Position numbers and translations under genes: made by a program | From: Pomphorhynchus laevis | Lineage: Eukaryota; Acanthocephala; Palaeacanthocephala; Echinorhynchida; Pomphorhynchidae | DNA length: 64,000 nucleotides | Direction: 5' to 3' | NCBI GenBank assembly: GCA_012934845.2 | Contig: WNNJ02003300.1 | Coordinates: 248,001 to 312,000, forward strand | Notes under the pieces: model-generated | Told to the model about the DNA's origin: nothing | What the model saw: only the letters and a program-made list of their open reading frames with translations | Database searches by the model: none | Shown: in pieces, positions 59,901 through 60,535 of the stretch | Position numbering within the stretch: position 1 is the stretch's first letter | Layout: every line of letters begins with the position of its first letter

Positions 59901-60081
59901 TTGATAAAATTGGTCATTATAGATATAATTTGCAACTTAAGCCGTATTTCATTTCCATTAAATATTTTGAAATAATTTAGGTAACGACCAGTGGTCTTCT
60001 TCTGAAGTTTGTTCTTCGTCATTTAATTCGCCGTATACTAGAAGGTCTGTTACAACTTTTTATGAAATATTATTCCATTAA
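5771..60081 (+). CDS. NCAPG: condensin subunit 3 (CAP-G) gene, 3' 16 exons
   Basis: Seen: sixteen open blocks with AG/GT borders whose phases agree at every junction (1,2,0,0,0,0,2,0,0,0,0,1,2,0,1). They total 2700 nt and end in TAA at 60079-60081; AATAAA follows at 60118-60123. The product is a run of amphipathic helix pairs (HEAT-like) followed by a basic, serine-rich tail. Family knowledge, from memory: CAP-G is the HEAT subunit that works with CAP-D2 and CAP-H on the SMC2/SMC4 ring to compact mitotic chromosomes. The box ERIRRLTYQIASRL resembles the vertebrate box AVRKLAYQVLAEKV; TVLKCILILHESL resembles TLQKCLILCYELL; VLTSP near the C-terminus matches VLTSP/ILTSP. Vertebrate CAP-G is about 1000 aa, so the N-terminal 150-250 residues are expected upstream of position 1. 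Alternative: another HEAT protein. The thirteenth exon is the weakest link. Confidence 0.7.
6180..10955 (-). mobile_element. fossil Ty3/Gypsy LTR retrotransposon with repeated gag end
   Basis: Minus strand, in order: gag (about 10802-9990) with two zinc knuckles and a coiled basic segment; protease region near 9850-9800 (DTGSSSNF); RT (9747-8807, QRMPFGLTNA and YLDDI); RNase H (8502-8310, VLTDQRSVSF); integrase (8239-7219, zinc-binding HHCC region and DRGSSF core). This order and the RT boxes are those of Ty3/Gypsy. A nearly identical second gag-plus-leader segment of about 850 bp occupies 6267-7111, head to tail with 10110-10953. The element is broken, with roughly eight to ten disruptions, and no intact paired LTRs were found; short leader or LTR remnants recur at 6990-7111, 10838-10953 and 6240-6270. 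The two gag segments differ at only a few bases, so that duplication is young compared with pol decay. Confidence 0.85.
11030..11665 (-). mobile_element. family X RT/nuclease fragment interrupted by a microsatellite
   Basis: Minus strand: 11665-11440 holds a degraded RT core (YVNDACLVGKADNLVKV, then FLTNAN and VFKNTGINVTSVG). After the TATG/CACATA satellite comes ARLDIARYGLIGERT...SFMDVCTFNNHAPS, the nuclease-like tail also seen at 17933-18090. Interrupted by stops. Same family as 34578-36480. Confidence 0.6.
11364..11424. repeat. TATG/CACATA microsatellite
   Basis: About 60 bp of alternating (TG/CA)-TATA repeats with strong self-complementarity. Confidence 0.85.
11670..12230. other. non-coding stretch in intron 1
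   Basis: 11700-11800 is PLE-tail-like AT-rich sequence. 11800-12180 contains LINE-like remnants similar to the 3' ends at 18550-18760 (arginine-rich, NNFNR-type scraps) without an open frame. Nothing else supported. Confidence 0.35.
12233..12475 (-). mobile_element. family X C-terminal scrap
   Basis: Minus-strand codons with YYAEHLIRLKRRLAFSITRS, matching the end of the family (Y..hL..lR..LaF.i.RS) also seen at 18230-18340. Only the C-terminal tail remains. Confidence 0.5.
12616..13190 (-). mobile_element. family X N-terminal region with cysteine-rich domain
   Basis: 13190-12873 (minus) starts MPKEKPSAESKCCPCGKTGN and continues with a dense cysteine cluster (CTRCKC, CFHC, NCSN), a likely zinc-binding DNA- or RNA-contacting head. 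12861-12616 continues in another frame with WKSGHILGLFTEAHILQ, a stretch that precedes the RT in this family. The ATG at 13190 is a credible start, with AT-rich DNA and no further coding upstream. One frameshift separates the two parts. Confidence 0.55.
13200..14350. other. AT-rich intron segment
   Basis: No coding signal. 13890-13990 repeats 2515-2600 (CAGTATTTCT, AAGTCCACAGGT) and abuts the PLE boundary motif. 14025-14065 carries a short tandem GGA(T/C)AGACTCTCTTTAT. Confidence 0.5.
14355..14555. mobile_element. MITE-like element with long terminal inverted repeats
   Basis: TCGTTCGTTAAAACGGAA at 14355-14372 is exactly complementary to 14538-14555. A second inner pair follows: CAGCAAATGAAAATCAAATT with AATTTAATTTTCATTTGCTG. 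201 bp, no coding capacity. Small non-autonomous DNA transposons look like this; the superfamily is undetermined because no clear target duplication is visible. Confidence 0.6.
14560..16200. other. PLE tails and simple AT repeats
   Basis: 14880-15120 and 15200-15330 are PLE tail copies. 15440-15560 is a partial tail. 15740-15850 is a TTATTAAATAATTA satellite. No gene. Confidence 0.5.
14985..15095 (-). ncRNA. PLE tail cassette, copy 3
   Basis: The stem II arms are extended here (CTCTAAT with ATTAGAG). The CTGATGA box is mutated. CTGCTATG pairs with CATAACAG. A compensating longer outer stem is suggestive. Confidence 0.4.
16200..16890 (+). mobile_element. PLE RT fragment split by a giant foldback
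   Basis: 16262-16355 encodes RT residues around GVIISNNFYSISEQI and SLILNKDNIN. After the foldback (16356-16550) the RT resumes with LYRKDDIFKFTRNIFLHEHS and NTLNNEILRIATICND. Several stops. Sister copies lie at 17510-17890 and 37160-37290. Confidence 0.7.
16356..16550. repeat. 81-bp-arm inverted repeat inserted in PLE
   Basis: 16356-16436 and 16470-16550 are complementary with a single mismatch; 33-base loop. Each arm contains CTGAAG(A/T)TGACG ... CGTCGAAATATT, i.e. a CTGAAGA-type box, a GACG/CGTC stem and GAAA. Confidence 0.85.
16895..17440 (+). mobile_element. PLE remnants
   Basis: Scrambled pieces of the RT C-terminus and tail (FKLLSGKF-like at 17030-17060, AATAATTTACTTCGTATT tail). No open frame over 60 codons. 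Confidence 0.45.
17440..17890 (+). mobile_element. PLE RT core, 5' part of a copy split by later insertions
   Basis: RT core: GVPMG at 17521-17535, FRYIDDICVF at 17639-17668 (the catalytic aspartates are intact), LDMNIKLTLTKTTINLYRKD. The reading frame then meets inserted DNA at about 17885; the same element resumes at 21447. Broken by frameshifts before GVPMG. Confidence 0.75.
17906..18471 (+). mobile_element. 5'-truncated family X insertion with A-tail and 13-bp TSD
   Basis: GTGTACAAGTTAC flanks it at 17893-17905 and 18472-18484. Encodes the nuclease-like C-terminus: ADIVCSGLFGERMERTFVDV, LFNNHASSSQ, YHEKRKRSKYEERI, FIMATNGAIGPSASGLLRTL, ending VKIFVPRELW. Ends with AATAAATTATC and a short A-run. 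Truncation, tail and target duplication show movement by target-primed reverse transcription. It landed in the 3' flank of the neighbouring LINE. Confidence 0.75.
18485..21447 (-). mobile_element. CR1/Jockey-like LINE, nearly complete ORF2
   Basis: Minus strand from about 21440. The apurinic-type endonuclease comes first: GYSNLRSL, CVSESWLHE, RGGGVAVYVRD, CVVYRSPS, LLGDFNLP, GNSDN. The RT follows: GDYRPISLTSSLCKVLE, FIDFSKAFDRVPHDG, SGVPQGTVLGPLLF, LAFTDDVKVW, then a long thumb/C-terminal domain ending about 18533. The 700-codon frame and the 316-codon frame meet at about 19470, indicating one frameshift. Two core residues differ from consensus: SDH is SDN in the nuclease and F-A-D-D is FTDD in the RT. 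No ORF1 is seen. The 3' flank is a short TAATAATAATA run. It sits inside the PLE copy of 17440-21685. Confidence 0.85.
21447..21700 (+). mobile_element. PLE RT C-terminus, 3' part of the split copy
   Basis: KYNTLNNEILRIATICNDTG to the end FKLLSAKFLWMDNK, stop at 21683-21685. Resumes the RT interrupted at about 17885. Followed at once by the tail cassettes. Confidence 0.75.
21722..21835 (+). ncRNA. PLE tail cassette, copy 4, directly after RT stop
   Basis: Lies just 3' of the PLE RT stop codon at 21685, so the cassette is the element's 3' end. CTGCTATGTT pairs with AACATAGCAG; an added TCGAG/CTCGA hairpin precedes GAAAC. Confidence 0.5.
21880..21995 (+). ncRNA. PLE tail cassette, copy 5 (degenerate tandem partner)
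   Basis: A diverged second cassette about 165 bp after copy 4, separated by the same AATAATAAATAATATAC spacer. This gives a tandem pair, the arrangement in which PLE ribozymes are usually found. Confidence 0.4.
22000..22390. other. AT-rich end of intron 1
   Basis: Reverse-oriented PLE tail at 22060-22205 (GTTAGCTCATCTGATTTG boundary). The polypyrimidine-like acceptor of the exon at 22393 follows. No gene. Confidence 0.45.
22393..22798 (+). CDS. NCAPG: CAP-G exon 2
   Basis: Acceptor TTTTCAG, donor AATGC|GTAAGT. Starts with the two bases that complete the split codon from the exon ending at 5984 (G+CT, Ala). It encodes about 135 residues of HEAT-like helices, including a leucine-rich stretch around LLDFLFNQLFTLNVSLSTL. 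No stop in frame. Ends in phase 2. Confidence 0.75.
22800..24600. other. intron 2, apparently non-repetitive part
   Basis: No coding signal. 23855-23930 resembles 32795-32860 (CCAATGATACGTTC, CAAGGCGTTTAAACA). 24040-24070 recurs at 24298-24330 (CTTCTCGATGTTTAAAGGAA). 24391-24426 is a 13-bp-arm hairpin (CTTATAACTGACT). Confidence 0.5.
24605..24710 (+). ncRNA. PLE tail cassette, copy 6 (internally shortened)
   Basis: Keeps GAAACC, AACATAGCAG and CTGATGA but has lost the 5' CTGCTATG arm, so stem I cannot form. Confidence 0.4.
25066..25170 (+). ncRNA. PLE tail cassette, copy 7
   Basis: Inverted twin of the cassette at 30555-30685, practically the same sequence. Same remarks apply. Confidence 0.4.
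25796..26870 (-). mobile_element. R2-like LINE tail: CCHC finger and restriction-like endonuclease
   Basis: Minus strand: DDQSLSTAVAFRLG, then a finger CICGEAV...HPLDC, then RHSAVNEIVRIALASEG and LTRADDKRPNK (family consensus GKRPDG, the PD of a PD-(D/E)xK nuclease; here PN), ending KYSDLDERQYKFVPIAIDTLG...VVQRGNAA. This is the usual C-terminus of RLE-type LINEs. The RT is absent. Frameshifted at least twice; a catalytic Asp appears replaced. Confidence 0.65.
26880..28875 (-). mobile_element. RTE-like LINE, endonuclease end to RT end, decayed
   Basis: Minus strand: 28870-28690 endonuclease end (RHLETWRFPTENGRNQIDYI); 28524-28246 linker (KGSFWKDLAKQLKNA); RT scraps through 27600 (IAFLDFDEAFD-like near 27630); 27392-26883 open RT end with LTDLTYADDVTLLVETAADL, LNVSKCKILSF, DRKLSIETKVRVY. 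YADD is intact. Broken mid-RT by several frameshifts. It adjoins the R2-like tail in the same orientation. Confidence 0.75.
29023..29467 (+). CDS. NCAPG: CAP-G exon 3
   Basis: Acceptor ATTTCAG, donor ATTAAA|GTGAGA. The single leading base completes GC+C (Ala). The first half is helical (WVRVCIQLLPNQW). The second half, about 90 residues, is acidic, Asn/Cys-rich and low in complexity with loosely repeated ENEG/NSVSEN-like units. This is plausibly a disordered insertion between HEAT repeats where CAP-G proteins are variable. Near-identical inverted repeats lie on both sides of this exon. Confidence 0.7.
29468..32397. other. intron 3, nested PLE tails
   Basis: 30542-31003 is an inverted copy of 24737-25196. 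31311-31560 is repeated at 31890-32135. 31735-31885 repeats part of 30720-30860. No coding. Boundary motifs GATCAGCTAACTGAG at 31433, 31645 and 32010. Confidence 0.55.
30555..30685 (-). ncRNA. PLE tail cassette, copy 8
   Basis: Diverged lineage shared with 25066-25170: CTGCTAGG/CTAACATAGCAG stem I, CGAAACC kept, CTGATGA mutated to TTATGA. 5'-CGCT-3' pairs with GGCG where copy 1 has GGCC/GGCC, so pairing is preserved by different bases. Confidence 0.4.
32398..32505 (+). CDS. NCAPG: CAP-G exon 4
   Basis: Acceptor TACTTAG, donor GTTATG|GTAAAT, 36 codons, phase 0 on both sides. TVLKCILILHESLSYCDIP parallels the CAP-G helix that contains TLQKCLILCYELLKQMSIS (recalled from the vertebrate protein). 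Confidence 0.75.
32506..33952. other. intron 4
   Basis: No repeats of the PLE family. 32795-32860 shares a block with intron 2. No coding signal. Confidence 0.4.
33953..34078 (+). CDS. NCAPG: CAP-G exon 5
   Basis: Acceptor GATTTTAG, donor CACACG|GTAAGA, 42 codons, phase 0. The HEAT-like box VVHSDSEIRAKACMLAG corresponds in position to the vertebrate HPVVRNLAVLCLGCCG helix pair. Confidence 0.75.
34126..34245 (+). CDS. NCAPG: CAP-G exon 6
   Basis: Follows the previous exon after a 47-bp intron. The acceptor TAATAG is chosen because it restores phase 0; the later AG at 34137-34138 would force a stop. Donor AACAAT|GTAAGT. 40 codons with LDEYKVQRAAVHAFTDD, matching the HEAT unit that follows in CAP-G. 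Confidence 0.7.
34560..36468 (+). mobile_element. family X retroelement, best RT copy
   Basis: Order seen: NAVAWKTMLTKFGVRLRNLA (34709-34770); then 34818-35333 with VACRLAAISERNGGIRPIDV, CASQRSGIEHAIHSLRD, VDAKSAFNNLNR (RT box A), EGVTQGDPLAMVAIALAS (box B). The ADD box follows in another frame (YADDTNFVGLP near 35320). 35605-35830 is the thumb, ending LKLGGIG. 36190-36330 holds a finger HMLSCIRGGQP and IRDLFAKELDDV. 36385-36420 has KPVVFSATGGAG. This is RT plus a C-terminal finger and nuclease-like tail. I recognise the boxes from many unnamed invertebrate proteins but cannot give the clade. At least six frameshifts or stops. Confidence 0.7.
36470..36549. repeat. perfect 38-bp-arm foldback at PLE junction
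   Basis: 36470-36507 and 36512-36549 are exactly complementary around the 4-base loop GACT. The right arm is PLE tail DNA (AATAAATAAGAGACATT); the left arm is its inverted copy. Confidence 0.9.
36540..36655 (-). ncRNA. PLE tail cassette, copy 9
   Basis: Stem I is lengthened: CATAGCAGGCCC can pair with the GGCC...GCTGCTATG side. CTGATGA is intact. Sits between a perfect 38-bp foldback and PLE RT C-terminal codons. Confidence 0.45.
36550..36910 (-). mobile_element. PLE 3' fragment
   Basis: Tail cassette followed (minus strand, upstream) by RT C-terminal codons 36690-36905 (NTLNNEILRIATICNDSDF). Truncated by family X DNA at about 36910. Confidence 0.65.
36915..37155 (-). mobile_element. family X scrap inserted in PLE
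   Basis: MGGLGVLNPSKACAPYNIEY and a 73-codon frame on the minus strand. It continues the thumb motif GGLGVLNP that follows LKLGG in this family. PLE codons flank it on both sides (36905 and 37160 meet within IPYNI). Confidence 0.6.
37156..38300 (-). mobile_element. PLE RT pieces, rearranged
   Basis: 37160-37290: RT YRKDDIFKF and LHDH. 37304-37855: N-terminal RT block (TTIDKASNNFVFMCKKLY, IPILYWNPKLHKNPIKPRFI), out of order. 37856-38290: a second degraded YRKDD block. Near-identical to 62370-62870 for the N-terminal block. Confidence 0.7.
38599..38777 (+). CDS. NCAPG: CAP-G exon 7
   Basis: Acceptor TTGACAG, donor AATAG|GTATAC. 59 codons plus 2 nt. LQLDAALSICKFFKLN fits the CAP-G helix ELRTGAAEGLAKLMFSG by position and hydrophobic pattern. 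Flanked by 4.4-kb and 3.7-kb repeat-filled introns. Confidence 0.75.
38778..40130. other. intron 7, left part
   Basis: No repeat family or coding signal recognised. A 62-codon open frame at 39526-39714 has no motif. Confidence 0.35.
40138..41910. repeat. 369-bp tandem array inside inverted and direct flanks
   Basis: Units start with TCATTTGGTC at 40392, 40761, 41131 and 41500 (spacings 369, 370, 369); the fourth is cut at about 41620. Outer layout: 40138-40306 is complementary to 41665-41826, and 40308-40392 is repeated directly at 41826-41910. Each unit includes a CCGTCTTTTT/AAAAAGACGG hairpin and an ACAGTTTG/CAAACTGT hairpin. Minus-strand open frames of 66-82 codons in each unit are coincidental and have no motif. 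Not a known satellite to me. Confidence 0.8.
40835..40889 (-). ncRNA. hammerhead-like boxes in the 369-bp unit (representative)
   Basis: Minus-strand order in each unit: GGACC, GAAAC, short loop, GGTAGGCGTAGG, CTGATGA, GGTCC, ACCTACGC. GGACC pairs with GGTCC; GCGTAGG pairs with CCTACGC. Same blocks at 40466-40520 and 41204-41257. In a tandem RNA or a circle, the ACCTACG strand followed by CTGA, and the next GAAAC...GTA strand, would make a hammerhead with a very short stem III, as reported for PLE and retrozyme ribozymes. Judged by eye. Confidence 0.45.
41915..42270 (+). mobile_element. Rex/RTE-like LINE 3' end
   Basis: Plus-strand codons SLLLHIEESQLRWLKHVL, RDRLFRRVFHAG, VEERLGLPERELXSVAKY and LPPQF: the usual C-terminus of this LINE type (LHIE.SQLRWLGH...RLGIP). 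The RT is absent; one or two stops. The first host acceptor afterwards is at 42440. Confidence 0.7.
42441..42570 (+). CDS. NCAPG: CAP-G exon 8
   Basis: Acceptor ATTTCTAG, donor CCGAAC|GTATGC. The leading T completes AG+T. 43 codons of a helical repeat. The following intron is only 59 bp. Confidence 0.7.
42630..42815 (+). CDS. NCAPG: CAP-G exon 9
   Basis: Acceptor AATTTCAG, donor TATCAC|GTAAGT, 62 codons, phase 0. It begins with ATG, but this is internal: the preceding exon joins it in frame. Helical HEAT-like content with YPILAFWQSLSLKFADENE. Confidence 0.7.
42892..43041 (+). CDS. NCAPG: CAP-G exon 10
   Basis: The acceptor ACGGAAG at 42890-42891 gives phase 0. The tempting AG at 42920-42921 would break phase. 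Donor GATCAG|GTAAGG. 50 codons with CVLTSPQNRNRLKTIATRLE, which resembles the CAP-G segment containing EILTSPCSPEIRVYTKAL. Confidence 0.7.
43042..43430. other. intron 10, left end
   Basis: Purine-rich, no clear element until the LINE repeat begins. Looks like antisense LINE RT text (charged on + strand, no stops for 83 codons including the exon). Confidence 0.3.
43430..44330 (-). mobile_element. Jockey/CR1-like LINE RT fragment with tandem duplication
   Basis: Minus strand: LYHRLRYHYGFSSSTLTWFS, LSCGVPQGSVLGLSLFTLLL (44313-44125), YADDILLYSQSS (about 44080), then a C-terminal block LVFLGIHFNN. 43430-43703 and 43704-43977 are tandem copies of the block (offset 274). An inverted copy without the tandem lies at 61370-61710. 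Confidence 0.7.
44325..45184. repeat. left arm of a distant inverted duplication
   Basis: Together with 43960-44325 it is the reverse complement of 60540-61710, about 1.2 kb, differing by small changes. Includes two CACTGGTCGTAGAT hairpins (44320-44385). Ends precisely at the LINE target site TAATATACAA. Confidence 0.8.
45205..46409 (+). CDS. LINE ORF1, gag-like with zinc knuckles
   Basis: ATG at 45205 opens about 50 codons (MSKFSMSERSKNSMKTN); a frameshift near 45350 leads to the main frame 45354-46409. Residues from about 160 onward form knuckles: CNNCHQWGH, CGVCGTTAIHPEKC, CANCGGEHPAWSKKC, then a basic tail (KNIKKPPKSKKRNG). Gag-like ORF1 proteins of I/Jockey-type LINEs coat the RNA this way. 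A single TAG (45852-45854) interrupts the first knuckle; the frame is otherwise open to 46407. ORF2 starts 35 bases after the stop. Confidence 0.75.
46444..48900 (+). CDS. LINE ORF2, endonuclease and reverse transcriptase
   Basis: ATG 46444. Endonuclease: LNILQWNSGGAS, VIVLQETRS, LLGDFNDRTGRW (46859-46894), then a region without a clear SDH. RT: LRPISIQNALISIYEKALAR, FVKGRSVHSAI, VFLDFSAAFDRISIPF, GVPQGSPLSPILY, LVVYADDTTALFSG (YADD intact), KYLGFTV. Ends at TGA 48898-48900 after a WFSQRAARWCG tail. Two frameshifts: one between 46755 and 46838, one in a T-run at about 47789-47797. The CCHC tail typical of some R1 relatives is missing. Confidence 0.85.
49027..49182 (+). mobile_element. tRNA-promoter SINE-like unit, truncated
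   Basis: After the LINE's second target copy: A-box-like TAGTGGATGTAGCG, B-box-like GGGTTCAAAG, then GGTTCGAAACGTGAAATG and TGGGTCTGG. Truncated relative to the opposite-strand copy at 60337-60535. Confidence 0.55.
49183..50222. other. intron 10, right end
   Basis: 49185-49225 resembles 45057-45105 (ATGTTATAAAATCCATGAAG). The rest shows no coding or known repeat. Confidence 0.4.
50223..50321 (+). CDS. NCAPG: CAP-G exon 11
   Basis: Acceptor AATTTAG, donor ATTCAG|GTATAA, 33 codons, phase 0 on both sides. Charged segment NPVVKKEHGDWLKAFYRRAS. A second frame stays open for 24 codons but violates phase. Preceded by a 7.2-kb intron that contains a whole LINE. Confidence 0.6.
50326..51440. repeat. 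duplicated block with near-perfect palindromes
   Basis: 50326-50945 is repeated at about 50950-51440. The left copy has an extra internal duplication (about 115 bp at 50648-50760). Each copy contains a roughly 29-bp-arm palindrome around TTCACTAATTAAA (50458-50518; 51081-51141). Each also has GATATTTCGCTAACATCTG TTAGCATCTTCAG, the reverse complement of a CTGAAGA / GCTAAC-GTTAGC / GAAATATC module. Confidence 0.75.
51642..51834 (+). CDS. NCAPG: CAP-G exon 12 (basic tail)
   Basis: Acceptor ATATTTAG, donor TCACAAG|GTAATA. 64 codons plus 1 nt. Ser/Lys/Arg-rich tail (SSFSSSDISVFPSS, SRSKKVYRKLPK), as expected for the unstructured basic C-terminus of CAP-G. Confidence 0.65.
51835..53340. other. intron 12 with PLE tail and a local duplication
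   Basis: 52020-52380 is a PLE tail with cassette. 52675-52830 recurs at 53160-53320 (TTTTTCTCAGTCT, AGTCGGG, TTCATTGAGAGCACTG). No coding. Confidence 0.5.
52225..52335 (-). ncRNA. PLE tail cassette, copy 10
   Basis: Diverged copy; CTGATGA and AAATACG are kept, the stem I arm is shortened (CTGCCATG / ACAAGCAG). Flanked by the usual AATAAATAACAGACG tail. Confidence 0.4.
53340..53835 (-). mobile_element. PLE 3' fragment
   Basis: Cassette (53515-53400) followed on the minus strand by RT C-terminal codons 53560-53830 (IATICNDIGFLQNHL). Interrupted on the left by other DNA at about 53835. Confidence 0.65.
53400..53515 (-). ncRNA. PLE tail cassette, copy 11
   Basis: GGGCCTGCT pairs with AGCAGGCCC, so the stem I base is changed relative to copy 1 but still paired, which looks compensatory. 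CTGATGA is intact. Confidence 0.45.
53840..54680 (+). other. unknown segment with 126-bp protein-coding tandem repeat
   Basis: 54301-54570 encodes two copies of a roughly 42-residue unit (HQEMFIERDPSDIDLGSLFG / HQEMFIERDLTDIDLGSLLG) joined by QLRDQT. Repeat bases are about 90 percent alike by eye. Acidic; no known domain recognised. GC is higher than in neighbouring intron DNA. It may belong to a family X or other element's coding region. Confidence 0.4.
54681..55060 (-). mobile_element. family X RT fragment
   Basis: Minus strand MIDATNAFNCINRKTALCNV (box A), FTQGDSLSMAAYAAAS (box B), LYAEDSICVGTY (ADD box as AED). Same order as 34978-35330. The open frame of 117 codons has no other domain. 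Confidence 0.7.
55306..55345 (+). CDS. NCAPG: CAP-G exon 13 (tentative 40-nt exon)
   Basis: Acceptor GTGAAAG; donor AATAT|GTATTA. This short form is the one that keeps phase with both neighbours (phase 1 in, phase 2 out) and encodes RRNISTTEQEDN. A stronger donor, GAAGTG|GTAAGT at 55450, belongs to a different reading frame that is open for 48 codons. Either an alternative exon uses it or an exon has been missed. The acceptor polypyrimidine tract is poor. Confidence 0.4.
55451..56480. other. intron 13, left part
   Basis: 55760-55960 holds LINE-like antisense text without a clear motif. 56010-56470 has scraps of a LINE nuclease or linker (FRLLKYIRADFAQLRQEL-like). No intact gene. Confidence 0.35.
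56480..57790 (+). mobile_element. Rex/RTE-like LINE RT, heavily decayed
   Basis: Plus-strand scraps in order: CFVDLEKAFDWLPRDIL (about 56640), VGLCQGCPLSPLLF (56820 and again 56930, an internal duplication), EKFKFLIVLLLSDGRNDSEI and RWICAANAVMGSLFRSVVVQ (57213-57380), a KLSIYRPV block, then the LLHIE-like tail to about 57780. Stops and frameshifts throughout. Related to 41915-42270. Confidence 0.7.
57790..58119. other. intron 13, right end
   Basis: AT-rich; hairpin ATGGTT...AACCAT near 57875-57905. Nothing else. Confidence 0.35.
58120..58231 (+). CDS. NCAPG: CAP-G exon 14
   Basis: Acceptor TATTTTCAG, donor CCGAAA|GTAATT. One leading base then 37 codons: acidic and hydrophobic (LFEEDNCIDENLQIFFILED). 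Phase 0 out. Confidence 0.6.
58531..58621 (+). CDS. NCAPG: CAP-G exon 15
   Basis: Acceptor GAATTTAG, donor AATGAAG|GTATTC. 30 codons plus 1 nt: ESEDFMLPKVDSSTVS. Serine-rich tail. Separated from the previous exon by a 299-bp intron. Confidence 0.65.
58865..59215 (-). mobile_element. family X RT fragment
   Basis: Minus strand TQLGTSQRGGIELAIAKLKT, MTIDATNAFNRINRAVALHN, YVCPALSCSL: the same boxes as 34976-35150. 114-codon frame ending in unrelated DNA near 58920, where a GATC-stem/GAAATATTG module is fused. Confidence 0.7.
59220..59980. other. intron 15
   Basis: Contains the 72-bp palindrome (59588-59659) and AT-rich DNA. No coding beyond chance. Confidence 0.4.
59550..59659. repeat. foldback derivative of the 369-bp unit, 36-bp perfect arms
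   Basis: 59588-59659 is a perfect palindrome centred on GAATTC (59621-59626). The left part (59553-59622) equals the unit junction of the tandem array (AATTGCATACACGAGCGAG, TCATTTGGTCGGCTTCAT). Confidence 0.85.
59981..60081 (+). CDS. NCAPG: CAP-G terminal exon
   Basis: Acceptor AATAATTTAG. GT completes the split Gly codon; the exon then encodes NDQWSSSEVCSSSFNSPYTR and runs to TAA at 60079-60081. The SxxFNSPxTRR stretch looks like a proline-directed kinase site (TP/SP type), common in condensin tails; that is inference. AATAAA lies 37 bases downstream of the stop. Confidence 0.65.
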
Positions 60082-60117
60082 GACTACTTTAGATCACCAT
60101 TGATATTCACGTCAAGT

Positions 60118-60123
60118 AATAAA
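60118..60123 (+). terminator. polyadenylation signal of the host gene
   Basis: AATAAA in the first 50 bases after the stop codon of the terminal exon. The window is so AT-rich that this hexamer occurs often by chance. Confidence 0.4.
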
Positions 60124-60336
60124 AGTGCATATAACGCGAATATGATGGTACATTTTCTGATTTAAATATTATTGAATAAATTGTATTGCAAGCAAATACA
60201 ATGATTAGAATGCATATGTATCTGATTTAATCAAATCTGATTAAAATCAATCGTATGTATACGAATGGTATATACTACATATTTGATTTTGAGTTTTGCT
60301 GTGTTGTAGGTACACTGTACCTATTCTTGATACAGC

Positions 60337-60535
60337 TGGACGCTACTACTCAGTCTGGGTGGGTCTCATTAGCTGCTGACCCAGACCTACATTTCACGTT
60401 TCGACCCTTATTTTCTCCTTTCTCCGTACACTGGTGCTGATCGGATTTGAACTCAGGACGTTTGTATCTTGATTCAACGCTACATCCACTAGGTTGGCTG
60501 CTCCAGTGGTGTAGATATACATTGTTGTATATTAC
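60337..60535 (-). mobile_element. tRNA-promoter SINE-like element with hammerhead-like boxes
   Basis: Minus strand: TAGTGGATGTAGCG (A-box-like, about 60480-60493), GGGTTCAAATCC-type B box (about 60440-60456, here GAGTTCAAATCC), then GGGTC (60407-60403), GAAAC, GTAGGTCTGGGT, CTAATGA (60372-60366), GACCC (60365-60361), ACCCAGACTG (60360-60351). GGGTC/GACCC and GTCTGGGT/ACCCAGAC both pair. Compared with the 369-bp unit, both helices have changed bases but kept pairing. Confidence 0.55.
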
